DNA from: Acidobacteriota bacterium
GTDB lineage: Bacteria > Acidobacteriota > Holophagae > Holophagales > Holophagaceae
Direction: 5' to 3'
DNA length: 64,000 nt
Assembly (NCBI GenBank): GCA_016195985.1
Contig: JACPYP010000007.1
Span: 124,001-188,000, forward strand
Position 1 is the first letter of the stretch. Each line of letters opens with the position of its first letter. Both the position numbers and the translations under genes were made by a program. The notes beneath the pieces are model-generated. The model worked only from the letters and a program-made list of their open reading frames with translations. It was not told the origin of the DNA and searched no databases. Below are positions 15,971 to 24,430 of this stretch, in pieces.

Positions 15971-16789
15971 ATGCTCAAGCCCGCCCCTTTGCTTCCCGCC
16001 CTTTTTCTGGCTTTTCCGCTGGCCGGTGCCGACACTCCGCCGGAGTGGTCCAGGCCCTACCCGGCCCACCGCATCGCCGCCAACGTCTGCTATGTCGGCA
16101 CCGCGGATCTGGGCTGCTACCTCATCACCGGTTCCCAGGGGCATATCCTCGTCAACACGGGCCTGGCGGATTCGCCGCCCCTCATCCTGGCGGGCCTTCG
16201 TTCCCTGGGCGTCGATCCCAAGGACATCCGCGTCCTGCTCACCAACCAGGCCCACTACGATCATGTGGGCGGCTTCGCCGGGATGCAGCAGCTCAGCGGC
16301 GCCAAGGTCTGGGCCACCGCCGCCGATGCGCGCCTGCTGCGGGACGGCGGCGCCTCGGATCCCAGCGGCATGTCCCGCTTCAAGCCCGTGAAAGTGGACC
16401 GGGTGCTGAAGGATGGCGAAGTGATCCGCCTGGGCGACCTCTCTCTCACGGTGATCGAGACGCCTGGCCACACGCCCGGCAGCGTGAGTTACCAGATGAC
16501 GGTCCAGCCGGACGGGCGGGAGCGGACCTTCCTCTTCGCCAACCTGCCCACGGTGGTGATGCCCCTGGACAGCCCCAAGTACCCCGGCATGGTGGCGGAT
16601 CTCCGGCGGAGTTTCGCGCGCCTCAAGGCGCTCAAGCCCGACCTCTGGGTGGCGGCCCATGCCTCGCAGTGCGGTCTGGCCGCCAAGCATGCCGCGGGGA
16701 GGTACGAGGATCCGGCGGGCTATGCACGGGCCGTGGCGGAATGCGAGGCGGACTTCCTGGCCAAGCTGCGGTCGCTGCCCTCGAAGTAG
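15971..16789 (+). CDS. bla: Subclass B3 metallo-beta-lactamase, Gln in first zinc position
   Basis: 272 residues from the ATG at 15971 (GAGGTG upstream), with a signal peptide (residues 5-20). The fold motif is NQAHYDHVGG: Gln93, His95, Asp97, His98 take the places of standard positions 116, 118, 120, 121. His167 (TPGHTPGS) and His230 (VAAHASQ) correspond to 196 and 263. Most B3 enzymes have His at 116; GOB-type enzymes have Gln, so this may be a GOB-like variant. The preceding blaI-blaR1 pair strongly supports a beta-lactamase role over other MBL-fold hydrolases. Substrate range is not inferable. Confidence 0.85.
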   Translation: MLKPAPLLPALFLAFPLAGADTPPEWSRPYPAHRIAANVCYVGTADLGCYLITGSQGHILVNTGLADSPPLILAGLRSLGVDPKDIRVLLTNQAHYDHVGGFAGMQQLSGAKVWATAADARLLRDGGASDPSGMSRFKPVKVDRVLKDGEVIRLGDLSLTVIETPGHTPGSVSYQMTVQPDGRERTFLFANLPTVVMPLDSPKYPGMVADLRRSFARLKALKPDLWVAAHASQCGLAAKHAAGRYEDPAGYARAVAECEADFLAKLRSLPSK

Positions 16790-16792
16790 CGG

Positions 16793-18841
16793 TCAGAGCG
16801 CGCCGAGGAAAGTTTCCACGCGCTCCCAGTCCCGGGTCAGCGGGAAGGGCGGCAGGGCCGCGCGCACCTGGGCCGCGTAGCGTTTCCCGAAGCGGTCCTC
16901 GCTGGGCAGCATGAGGCGCGGGTCCATCACCGCCACCACGCCGCGGTCCGAGCGGGTGCGGATGAGGCGGCCGATGCCCTGCTTCAGCTTCAGCGTCATC
17001 TGCGGCACCTGGATGCCGATGAAGCCCAGGCCTTCTCTTTGGGCGTCCGCCTCGCGGATGCGGGCCTGCAGCACGGGATCGTCCGGCGGCGCGAAGGGCA
17101 GCGCCGACACCACCACCAGGCTGAGCGCGTCGCCGGGCAGGTCCACGCCTTGCCAAAAGCTGGCGAGGCCCAGCAGCGCCGCCGAGGGCGTGGCGCGGAA
17201 GCGGTCCAGCAGCTGGGTGCGCGAAAGCCCCTCGCCCTGCACGAAGAAGGTGATTTCCGGCAGGGCCGCCTCCAGGCGCGGACGGAAAGCCGCCAGCATC
17301 TTGCGGCTGGTGAAGAGCAGCAGGGCCCGGCCGCGGCTGGCGCGCAGCATGCGCTCCATGGCCGCGATCGAAGCCTCCACCCAGGCGGGATCGCCCACGC
17401 CGCCTGCGCCGGGCCGGCGTTCCGGAAGGCCGGGCGGCACGAAGAGCAGGCCCTGTCCCTCGAAGTCGAAGGGGCTTTCCACGTGCTCGGCGGCCTCCAC
17501 TTCGGGCTTGGTCAGTCCCAGGCGCAGGCCCAGGCCGTTGAAGCCGCGACCGTCCCGCAGGGTGGCGCTGGTCATCACCACGCTCTCGAAGCCGCGCCGC
17601 ACGTGCTGGTGGAAGAAGGGCCGCACGTCCACGGGATTCGATTTGAAGTGCACGAGGTTCGCGCCCTCTCGGCTCAGGGTGGACACCCATCCTTCGGGCT
17701 GGGCAAAGATCTGCTCCATGCGCGCGAAGGCCGTGCCCACGCGCTCGGCGAGGCGCATCCACAGCGGATTCTCGGGATCGGCCCCGGCCAGGCGCCGGGC
17801 CTCCACCCACAGGGGATGTCCCGCCTCCACCCAAGCGCCCACTGCATCGGCCAGGGCCTTCATCTCCGGGCCCGGCGCCAGCAGGGGTTGCACGCCGCCA
17901 TCCAGAGGCACCCAGGTCATGAGACCGGACCAGGCCTGCTCCCAGGGCTCCAGCAGCCCGGCCAGGCCTGCGCCCGAGCCCTTCGCGGCCTCCCGCAGAT
18001 CCGTGAAGAGCAGGCTCATGGCGCGGCTGGACCAGGTCTCGGCGCAGCTCTCCGTGAGCTGCTCCTCCAGCTCGTGGGCCTCGTCCAGGATGAGCACCGG
18101 CGCGTCCGGCAGCACCTGGCCGAAGGCGGATTCCCGAAGCACGCGGTCCGCCAGCAGCAGGGCGTGATTGACGATGATGAGATCGGCCTCGGCCACTTCG
18201 GCCCGCAGCTTCGTGAGGTAGCAGTCCTCGAAGCGGGGACACTGGCGGCCCGTGCAGCGCTCGGCGCGGGCATTGATCTTGTCCCAGAGGGGCGACTCGC
18301 CTTCGCCGAAGCGGCCCAGCCCTTCGCGGTCGCCGTCCTGGGTCTCGCGGGTCCAGCGCTGCAGGGCCAGCCAGAGCTGCTGGTCCGAGCGGCTGAATTC
18401 CAGATGCGGATCGGAGGACACCGCCTCCCAGGCCGTGCGGCACAGGTAGTTGGCCCGGCCCTTGGCCAGCACGGCCTTGATGGAACGGCCCAGGATGCCC
18501 GAGGCCCGGGGCACGTCCTCCTCCAGCAGCTGCCGCTGGAGCTGCTTGGTGCGCGTGGCCACCAGTACCGGATGCCGCCCCGCCGACAGGGCCGGGATCA
18601 GGTAGCCCAGGCTCTTGCCCGTGCCCGTGCCCGCCTCCACGGCCTGGATCACCGCCTCGGGTTTGGATTCGGGTTCAGCGCCGCGGTTGCGCCACTGGTC
18701 GAAGCGGGCGCCGCCATCGGCCACGGCGTTGAACACCAGCTCCGCCATGCGCCGCTGGCCGGGCCGGTCCTCCGCCCCCGGGAAGCAGGCGAAAATCCGG
18801 CCCTCCTCCGGGGCGAAGTAGCGGTCCATGGGATGCGCCAT
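16793..18841 (-). CDS. dinG: DinG-family ATP-dependent DNA helicase
   Basis: 682 residues. Walker A EAGTGTGKS (69-77), DEAH box LDEAHELEEQ (Asp253) and the C-terminal helicase motifs (FTSRKMLAAF, LGLASFWQGVDLPGD, QGIGRLIRTRSDRG) are all in order. Cys134, Cys196, Cys201 and Cys207 lie between Walker A and the DEAH box at the spacing of the XPD/DinG iron-sulfur cluster. Such enzymes unwind DNA 5'-3' and resolve R-loops and damaged forks. It converges with the beta-lactamase gene, with 3 bases between stops. Complete. Confidence 0.93.
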   Translation of the reverse strand: MAHPMDRYFAPEEGRIFACFPGAEDRPGQRRMAELVFNAVADGGARFDQWRNRGAEPESKPEAVIQAVEAGTGTGKSLGYLIPALSAGRHPVLVATRTKQLQRQLLEEDVPRASGILGRSIKAVLAKGRANYLCRTAWEAVSSDPHLEFSRSDQQLWLALQRWTRETQDGDREGLGRFGEGESPLWDKINARAERCTGRQCPRFEDCYLTKLRAEVAEADLIIVNHALLLADRVLRESAFGQVLPDAPVLILDEAHELEEQLTESCAETWSSRAMSLLFTDLREAAKGSGAGLAGLLEPWEQAWSGLMTWVPLDGGVQPLLAPGPEMKALADAVGAWVEAGHPLWVEARRLAGADPENPLWMRLAERVGTAFARMEQIFAQPEGWVSTLSREGANLVHFKSNPVDVRPFFHQHVRRGFESVVMTSATLRDGRGFNGLGLRLGLTKPEVEAAEHVESPFDFEGQGLLFVPPGLPERRPGAGGVGDPAWVEASIAAMERMLRASRGRALLLFTSRKMLAAFRPRLEAALPEITFFVQGEGLSRTQLLDRFRATPSAALLGLASFWQGVDLPGDALSLVVVSALPFAPPDDPVLQARIREADAQREGLGFIGIQVPQMTLKLKQGIGRLIRTRSDRGVVAVMDPRLMLPSEDRFGKRYAAQVRAALPPFPLTRDWERVETFLGAL

Positions 18842-18896
18842 CCCACCAGTGTGATCGAAAGGCGGAAAAAGGGCGAACGCCCAGGCGGCCCCTTGA

Positions 18897-19355
18897 TTAT
18901 TTGTGGTAGTCCTTCCCGCGAATGATGGTGAAGGCCCGGTAGAGCTGCTCCAGGAACATGATGCGGCTCAGTTCGTGGGGAAAGGTCATGGGCGACAAGC
19001 TCATCTGCTCGGGAATCTCTTTTTTCAAGGCCGGGTCGAAACCGTTGCTGCTCCCTAACGCGAAGGCCAGGCTCTCCCCCCGGTTCATGCGCGCCACCAG
19101 CCACTGGGCCAACCCTTCGCTGTCCCGCAGCTTCCCTTCCGGGGTGAGCAGCACGGCGCAGCGCGCCGCCGCCAGCTTCGGACGCAACCGGTCGGCCTCT
19201 TCCTTCAGTTGGCGGGCCATGTCCCCCTTGCCTTCGGGCAGTTCCGTGACCTCCATGCGGGCATAGGCCCGCAGCATGTCCAGGTAATGCCGCTCAAGGC
19301 CGCGGCAGGGTTCCAGGCGGAGGCGGCCGAAGGCGAGGAGGCTGACCGGATACAT
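18897..19355 (-). CDS. rlmH: 23S rRNA pseudouridine-1915 N3-methyltransferase RlmH
   Basis: 152 residues, typical of this SPOUT methyltransferase. The C-terminal knot region is well preserved: FALGSSNGFD, LSLSPMTFPHELSRIMFLEQLYRAF and the final KDYHK. The N terminus (SLLAFGRLRLEP...HYLDMLRAY) fits the family. It methylates the pseudouridine at 1915 in helix 69 of 23S rRNA. It lies 55 bases upstream of dinG in the same direction. Confidence 0.93.
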   Translation of the reverse strand: MYPVSLLAFGRLRLEPCRGLERHYLDMLRAYARMEVTELPEGKGDMARQLKEEADRLRPKLAAARCAVLLTPEGKLRDSEGLAQWLVARMNRGESLAFALGSSNGFDPALKKEIPEQMSLSPMTFPHELSRIMFLEQLYRAFTIIRGKDYHK

Positions 19356-19439
19356 GATCCTATTGTGATGAATTTCCCTTGGCAGCGCAGCGGGAAGGCG
19401 ACACCATCCTTAACATCCAGAACTCCCGGAGGTATTCCC

Positions 19440-20051
19440 ATGCGTCGTTCCCTGATGCTGTCTCTCGCCAGCCTGCTTCTCGTGCCCGCCTTCATCAGCT
19501 GCGGCGGCGATGAGGTTCCGACCACTCCGCCCCCCGCCTCCAAGGAACCCGCCGACATCCTCTACCACCTGCAGTACGTGGCCGTGCGCAAGGACTACAA
19601 GCATGTCGCCCTGGTGGCGCCCATCACGCCCGACGTGGTCTACCCCTCGGCCCGCCAGTTGCACCTGGATGCCAAGACCCTGGGGCTCACGCTGACCCCT
19701 GAGGAGGTCAAGGGCCTGGGGATCGAGCATCTGGCCGACAAGCTCGATACGCTGCCCGGCGGCCCCACCGACGACTACCCGGTGAAGGACGCCCGCCTGG
19801 CCTTCAACGCCGGCCTCTACCGCATGACCAAGGCCCTCACCGCCAAGTCCTGGGGCAAGATGCGCCACATGGGCATCACCGACAACAACGCGGGCCGCGC
19901 CTACGGCTCCCAGGCGGTCATCAAGGACATGGCGCTCGGATTCGATGGCCAGAAGATCCTCACCGTCAGCTGCCTGAAGAAGCCCGATGGCACCTTCGGC
20001 GTCACCCTGCTGCGCTGGGAGATCAACCCCAAGAACCTGAAGCAGGACTAA
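19440..20051 (+). CDS. Probable lipoprotein of unknown function
   Basis: 203 residues from the ATG at 19440, with GGAGG 6 bases upstream. The leader (MRRSLMLSLASLLLVPAFISC) ends in a Cys at residue 21, giving an approximate lipobox (FISC). The mature chain has a Pro-rich start (PTTPPPAS), then a soluble alpha/beta region without recognised motifs (LHLDAKTLGLTL, YRMTKALTAKSWGKMR). The last 60 residues are beta-rich. It is transcribed away from rlmH and is followed by a strong hairpin. I do not recognise the family. Confidence 0.65.
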   Translation: MRRSLMLSLASLLLVPAFISCGGDEVPTTPPPASKEPADILYHLQYVAVRKDYKHVALVAPITPDVVYPSARQLHLDAKTLGLTLTPEEVKGLGIEHLADKLDTLPGGPTDDYPVKDARLAFNAGLYRMTKALTAKSWGKMRHMGITDNNAGRAYGSQAVIKDMALGFDGQKILTVSCLKKPDGTFGVTLLRWEINPKNLKQD

Positions 20052-20067
20052 ATCCCAACGGTTCGTC

Positions 20068-20100
20068 CGAGGCCGCGCAGCTCCTGCGCGGCCTCGTCAT
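20068..20100 (+). terminator. Strong hairpin terminator after the lipoprotein gene
   Basis: Perfect 13-bp arms at 20068-20080 and 20084-20096 (CGAGGCCGCGCAG and its complement) with a CTC loop, 16 bases after the stop. The following bases are TCAT, so the U tract is weak, but the stem is very stable. Confidence 0.75.
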
Positions 20101-20233
20101 GTACGGGCGGAGCGTCCGGCCTCAACGGACTTGGAGACTCTTTAAATCCCTATGGCTTTTCATTGTACCGCCTGAAAAAATCAATGGATCCGGCTGGCGG
20201 GGCGTCCCAACACAATCCAGCCGTGGAGGATCC

Positions 20234-21289
20234 ATGGCCAAGAAGAACGTCATCCACGTCGTCGGCACAGGCACCATCGGCGAACCCCTCATCGGACTGC
20301 TCATCGAATACGCCAAGGAGCTGGGCATCGACGAAGTGACCTTCCACAAAAACAGCGTCACCGACCGTCCCAAGGTGAAGGCGCTGCTGCGCCGGGGCGC
20401 CAAGCTCTCGGTGGATCCCGCCAACGTGGAAGGCTTCCGCTCTTGGGGCGTCGAACCGCACATGCTGCACGACCAGGCCCTGGAAGAAGCCAGCGTCGTC
20501 ATCGACTGCAGCCCCAAGGGACTGGAGATGAAGGAGCAGCTCTACCGGAAGTACGAGCACAACACCCTGGGCTTCATCGCCCAGGGCAGCGAATTCGGCT
20601 TCGGCACCATGTACGCCCGGGGCGTCAATGACGAAGTGCTCACGGGCAAGGGCAAGTACGTGCAGGTGGTCAGCTGCAACACCCACAACCTCTCCTGCAT
20701 CCTCCAGACCCTGGCCCTGGCCGAAGGCGACGACAACCTCGTCGAGGGTTCCTTCGTGTGCATGCGCCGCGCCAACGACATCAGCCAGGTGAAGGACTTC
20801 TGCCCCGCCCCCCAGGTGGGCACCCACAAAGACGGCAAGTTCGGCACCCACCACGCCCGTGACGCCTACCACCTGTTCCAGACCAAGGGCCTGGAGCTGA
20901 ACCTCTTCAGCAGCGCCGTGAAGCTGCCCACCCAGTACATGCACAGCCTCTGGTTCGACCTGCGCCTGAAGCGCGCCACCACGCTGGACGCCCTCAAGCT
21001 GCGCGTGAAGGCCAACGACCGCATCGCCATCACCGATAAGAAGGACGCCAACACCGTGTTCTCCTTCGGCCGCGACCAGGGCCACTTCGGCCGCATCATG
21101 AACCAGACCGTGATCCCCCTCAGCACCATGACCATGCCCAACCCCCACCGCGTGGTGGGCTTCTGCTTCACGCCCCAGGACGGCAACAGCCTGCTCTCCA
21201 GCGTCTCGGCGGCCCTCCACTTCATCCACCCCGCGGACTGGGAGCAGCGCATCCAGGTGCTCAAGCCCTTCTTCTTCGACGAGGTGTGA
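20234..21289 (+). CDS. Type II (archaeal-type) glyceraldehyde-3-phosphate dehydrogenase-like
   Basis: 351 residues from the ATG at 20234 (GGAGG 4 bases before). The N-terminal Rossmann block is HVVGTGTIGEPLIGLL. The probable catalytic Cys is in VQVVSCNTHNLS, matching the SCNTT block of archaeal-type GAPDH, and CMRRANDISQVKD follows, as in that family. Length also fits (about 340). The second Thr of the SCNTT motif is His here, so the reaction may differ. Flanked by strong terminators on both sides, so it is a single-gene unit. Alternative: a related aldehyde or semialdehyde dehydrogenase. Confidence 0.7.
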   Translation: MAKKNVIHVVGTGTIGEPLIGLLIEYAKELGIDEVTFHKNSVTDRPKVKALLRRGAKLSVDPANVEGFRSWGVEPHMLHDQALEEASVVIDCSPKGLEMKEQLYRKYEHNTLGFIAQGSEFGFGTMYARGVNDEVLTGKGKYVQVVSCNTHNLSCILQTLALAEGDDNLVEGSFVCMRRANDISQVKDFCPAPQVGTHKDGKFGTHHARDAYHLFQTKGLELNLFSSAVKLPTQYMHSLWFDLRLKRATTLDALKLRVKANDRIAITDKKDANTVFSFGRDQGHFGRIMNQTVIPLSTMTMPNPHRVVGFCFTPQDGNSLLSSVSAALHFIHPADWEQRIQVLKPFFFDEV

Positions 21290-21321
21290 TGGAGGCTCGA
21301 ACCGAAGAGTGATCGGTGTTG

Positions 21322-21349
21322 AGAGGGCCCGCTTTGCGGGCCCTCTTCA
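21322..21349 (+). terminator. Hairpin terminator after the GAPDH-like gene
   Basis: Perfect 11-bp arms AGAGGGCCCGC (21322-21332) and its complement (21336-21346) with a TTT loop, followed by TCAT. It lies 33 bases after the stop codon. Confidence 0.8.
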
Positions 21350-21399
21350 TGAAGGCAGGCCACCGCTAATCACCTGGACGGCCCCGCCGTAGCCGTGCC

Positions 21400-22305
21400 A
21401 TGACCCTCAAAGAGCTGTTCATCCGCCCCGGGACGGGAATCCTCCGGCCCGGCTGGCGCATCCCCTGGCTGATCCTCTGGATGGCGCCGCTCGTCGTGGC
21501 GCTGGGCGGGCTCGTGACCCTGGCCCGCCGCCACGTGCCCGGCCCCTGGCTACCCGTGCCCCGGGCCCTCCTCGGCCTGGCCCTCATCTTCGGGGCCCTC
21601 ACCATCTACCGCCGCTTCATCCGCCGCGTGGAGCGCCGAGCGCCCCTGGAGGTGCAGGTCGACGCGCGCACGCCCCGGCATGTGGGGTTGGGCTTCCTCC
21701 TGGGGGGCGGCGCCATGCTTCTCATCACCGCCCTCCTGGCCCTGGCCGGCGCCTACCGGGTGGAGGGCTTCCACTCGCCCTGGCTGCTCCTCAAAGCCAC
21801 CATCCTCTACCTGCCCCAGTCCTTCTCCGAGGACTTCTTCTTCTGCCTCGTCCTCTTCTGCCCCCTGAGGGAGGGCCTGGGCCGCTGGCCCGCCCTGATC
21901 CTCGCGCCCCTGCTCTTCGCCCTGGCCCACGTGGGCAATCCCAATGAAAGCGTGCTGGGCATCGCCGAGATCGTCACCAGCGGCATGGTGATGTACTACG
22001 CCTTCGACCGCACCGGGCGCTTCTGGACCGTCTGGGCTCTGCACTTCTCCTGGAACTTCACCATGAACGGCGTGCTGGGCATGGCCAACAGCGGGCTGGC
22101 CCTCCAGGGCTGGATCCGGCCCGCCCTCGCCGGGCCCGCCTGGCTGACGGGAGGCGCCACGGGGCCCGAGGCTTCTGCCCTGGCCCTGGGTCTGGACCTG
22201 CTGATGCTGTTGCTGCTGTCCCGCCTGCCGGCCCAGTGGCTGCAGGGCGGCACGCCCGTCCAAGAGACCTGGGCCGGCGTGCCGCCGACAAAGGGCCTGT
22301 CGTAG
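21400..22305 (+). CDS. CPBP-family intramembrane protease-like protein
   Basis: 301 residues with about seven membrane helices. The CPBP signature is present in divergent form: SED (143-145) where most members have the double Glu, LLFALAHVGN with His177, and LHFSWNF with His215 and Asn219. Members include CAAX-type and bacteriocin-immunity proteases. The first Glu of the motif is replaced by Ser-Glu-Asp, so activity is uncertain. No strong ribosome-binding site precedes the ATG. The next gene starts 15 bases later in the same direction. Confidence 0.75.
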   Translation: MTLKELFIRPGTGILRPGWRIPWLILWMAPLVVALGGLVTLARRHVPGPWLPVPRALLGLALIFGALTIYRRFIRRVERRAPLEVQVDARTPRHVGLGFLLGGGAMLLITALLALAGAYRVEGFHSPWLLLKATILYLPQSFSEDFFFCLVLFCPLREGLGRWPALILAPLLFALAHVGNPNESVLGIAEIVTSGMVMYYAFDRTGRFWTVWALHFSWNFTMNGVLGMANSGLALQGWIRPALAGPAWLTGGATGPEASALALGLDLLMLLLLSRLPAQWLQGGTPVQETWAGVPPTKGLS

Positions 22306-22320
22306 GCCTCTTTTGGTGGA

Positions 22321-22818
22321 ATGCTGGTGTTTTGGACGCCCATGCTCCTCGCCACCCAGTACTCCCTCACCCCCGACGAGGCCCTTCGCGGCACCCGCAC
22401 CTTCAAGCGCCTGAGGTATGCCGTGTCCGTGGGTTCCGGCCTCCTGGTGGCCCTGCTGGGCCTCTACGTGGCGCTCTCCGAAGGCTCTGCCGCCTTCGGC
22501 TATTTCATGATCTTCAACGGACTGCTGTTCGTGGCCATGCCCGAGCTGGTGCTGCGCTGGGGGCGCCGCCGCCGGGGCTCGGCTCCCTATTCGCCCATCA
22601 CCCTGCAACTGGACGACGAAGGCCTGCGCCTGGAGACCGAAGTCAGCGAGGGCGGCCTGCCCTGGGATGCCTTCACCGACATCCGCCGCCGCAGCGGCTT
22701 CTGGATCTTCCGCATGGATCACGCCCAGGCGGTGCTGGTTCCCGAGCGCGCCTTCGAGGCCGCCGCCAACGCCGAGCTGGAAACCTTCCTGCGCGGCCGG
22801 GGGATGCTGGCCCGATGA
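22321..22818 (+). CDS. YcxB-like membrane protein
   Basis: 165 residues: two hydrophobic helices (about 43-62 and 66-82) followed by a soluble C-terminal beta domain (ITLQLDDEGLRLET, GGLPWDAFTDIRR, FWIFRMDHAQAVLVPERAF). This is the YcxB/DUF architecture, in which the C-terminal domain is PH-like. Role unknown. The stop overlaps the start of the DNA glycosylase by 4 bases (ATGA). Confidence 0.7.
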   Translation: MLVFWTPMLLATQYSLTPDEALRGTRTFKRLRYAVSVGSGLLVALLGLYVALSEGSAAFGYFMIFNGLLFVAMPELVLRWGRRRRGSAPYSPITLQLDDEGLRLETEVSEGGLPWDAFTDIRRRSGFWIFRMDHAQAVLVPERAFEAAANAELETFLRGRGMLAR

Positions 22819-23405
22819 GGCTTTCGGGCCCCGTGGACCGCGCCGCCCGCAGCCTGCTGGGCCAGCTGCTGCGCCGGGAGGAAGTCGTCCTCCGCATCAC
22901 GGAAGTGGAAGCCTACGACGGCCCCGGCGACACGGCCAGCCACGCCCGGCACGGCCGGACATCCCGCAATGCGCCGATGTGGGGCCCGCCGGGCCGCGCC
23001 TACCTCTACTTCTGCTACGGCATGCACTGGATGCTGAACGTGACCACGGGGCCCGAAGACCGTCCCTCCGCCGTGCTCGTCCGCGGGGCCGAAGTGCTGT
23101 CGGGCCTGGACACCGTCCTGCGGCGCCGCAAGGCCGCAAAGGCCACGCCCCAGCTCTGCGCCGGCCCCGGCAAGGTGGCCCAGGCCCTGGGCCTGGACAA
23201 GGCCTTCGACGGCCATGACCTGCTGGCCCCGGGCGGACTGGAATTGCTCCCGGCCGGGCCGCCCAAGCACGTGGTGGCCGGGCCCCGCCTGGGCATCGGC
23301 TTCGCCTCGCCCGAGGACCAGGCCCGGCCCTGGCGCTTCGCCGACGGGGACAGTTCCGCCGTGTTGAAGCGGCCAGATCTGGCACCCTGGAAGCCTCGAC
23401 CATAG
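22815..23405 (+). CDS. mpg: DNA-3-methyladenine glycosylase (AAG/MPG family)
   Basis: 196 residues starting at the ATGA overlap. The active-site region ITEVEAYDGPGDTASHA holds the catalytic Glu, and the family blocks RNAPMWGPPGRAYLYFCYGMHWMLNV, SAVLVRGAEVL and CAGPGKVAQALGL are intact, ending with GPRLGIGFA. It excises alkylated and deaminated purines. Full length. It belongs to the YcxB-like/mpg/tautomerase run. Confidence 0.93.
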   Translation: MRLSGPVDRAARSLLGQLLRREEVVLRITEVEAYDGPGDTASHARHGRTSRNAPMWGPPGRAYLYFCYGMHWMLNVTTGPEDRPSAVLVRGAEVLSGLDTVLRRRKAAKATPQLCAGPGKVAQALGLDKAFDGHDLLAPGGLELLPAGPPKHVVAGPRLGIGFASPEDQARPWRFADGDSSAVLKRPDLAPWKPRP

Positions 23406-23459
23406 ACACGGATGGCGCCCGCGCCACCCGCGAGACCACCAGCGAGACCAGGAGCCGCC

Positions 23460-23663
23460 ATGCCCTTCGTGAACATCCGCATCACCCGCGACGGCGCCAC
23501 CGCCGAACAGAAGGCCGCCCTCATCCAGGGCGCCACCCAGCTGCTGGTCGACGTGCTCGGCAAGAACCCCAAGACCACCGTCGTCATCATCGACGAAGTG
23601 GACACCGACAACTGGGGCATCGGCGGCGAAAGCGTCACCGCCCGCCGCAAGCAGGGGATCTAG
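23460..23663 (+). CDS. 4-oxalocrotonate tautomerase family protein
   Basis: 67 residues from the ATG at 23460, with AGGAG 6 bases upstream. The mature N-terminal Pro (MPFVNI) is the catalytic base of the family, and the KTTVVIIDEVDTDNWGIGG block is typical of small 4-OT proteins. It probably acts as a homohexamer on keto/enol substrates; the physiological substrate is unknown. It lies 54 bases after mpg. Confidence 0.88.
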   Translation: MPFVNIRITRDGATAEQKAALIQGATQLLVDVLGKNPKTTVVIIDEVDTDNWGIGGESVTARRKQGI

Positions 23664-23672
23664 CCCCGCGCC

Positions 23673-23701
23673 TTGTGCATCCCGGCCCAGCCCTGCATAC
23701 T
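23673..23701 (+). promoter_or_regulatory. Candidate ssrA promoter
   Basis: TTGTGC (23673-23678) and CATACT (23696-23701) are separated by 17 bases and lie about 54 bases before the mature tmRNA 5' end, leaving a short leader that RNase P would remove. Confidence 0.4.
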
Positions 23702-23754
23702 CAATGTCCGCTTCAAGCGAGGCCTCGCGGGGACTCGGGAAGCACACCGCACAC

Positions 23755-24144
23755 GGGGGTGACCGGTTTCGACAGGTCGTGATCCAGGTGCTCGGTGCAG
23801 GCGGGGGTTGGACGGATGGCCCCCTTATCAATCCGCCCACATCAAACTGCCAACGATAACTTCGAACTGGCTCTCGCTGCCTAGGGCAACCTAGGTTCCG
23901 AGCGAGTCCCCGGGATCTCTGGGTACCGGGCTCGTTAAACCGCTGAAGGGGTGGCTTCGGCCTGCTTGACAGCGGCACCAGATAGGCCGCCGCGACGTCC
24001 CCTGACGGCGGCCGAGATCAGGAGACACACGTTCCGAGCGGCTCGTCCGTTCCCCGCCGGAAGGTTCCAAGAGCGGACCAAGCCTGTGAAGAGCCGCCAT
24101 CCGGCATGTCTTGGACGTGGGTTCGACTCCCACCACCTCCACCA
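23755..24144 (+). ncRNA. ssrA: Transfer-messenger RNA
   Basis: About 390 nt. The 5' end GGGGGTGACCGGTTTCGACAGG is the tmRNA consensus and pairs with the 3' acceptor CACCTCC before ACCA; the T-arm GGGTTCGACTCCC precedes it. The CCA is encoded. The resume codon is GCC at 23849 and the tag frame encodes ANDNFELALAA, ending at TAG (23882-23884); the AA-rich end is the usual degradation signal. One-piece (non-permuted) form. It rescues stalled ribosomes. The genes directly downstream are decayed excisionase-like, consistent with use of ssrA as an integration site. Confidence 0.97.
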
Positions 24145-24218
24145 TTTTCAATATAACGTGCATATTTGCCTAATATTTGCGGCAAATGCGCCTCAACACC
24201 CATACCGATACCCATACC

Positions 24219-24419
24219 TCATTTCTGACTGGGAATCCGTTCTCCTGGAGCCTTCACCTTCGTCGCAAGGAAGAGGTGCTCGGCTTCCCATTTCTCCAAC
24301 AGGCCCTTGCGGTAGAGGACGATGCGCCGGCCGAACTTGAAGAAGGGCGGCCCGTCACCCTTGACCCGCCAGTTGGCCAAGGTGCTGCGCTTCACGACCC
24401 CCCGCCACCCGATCAGCAC
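24219..24419 (-). CDS. Excisionase/MerR-like helix-turn-helix protein
   Basis: A HTH_17-type domain is readable: IAEVLIGWRGVVKRSTLANWR, then FFKFGRRIVLYRKGLLEKWEAE. The recognition helix (KRSTLANWR) and the wing (GRRIVLYRK) are the conserved core. The GTG at 24419 truncates the first helix; the same frame is open further upstream over the end of the next gene, so the true start is uncertain. Such small proteins are excisionases or regulators of integrated elements. It lies 75 bases from ssrA. Confidence 0.5.
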   Translation of the reverse strand: MLIGWRGVVKRSTLANWRVKGDGPPFFKFGRRIVLYRKGLLEKWEAEHLFLATKVKAPGERIPSQK

Positions 24420-24430
24420 TTCGGCGATGG

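Noticed and set aside
13781-16690. 969-codon minus-strand ORF over the bla cassette
   Set aside because: High-GC shadow of blaR1 and the beta-lactamase; the Gly/His/Gln-rich product has no domain and the sense genes are well supported.
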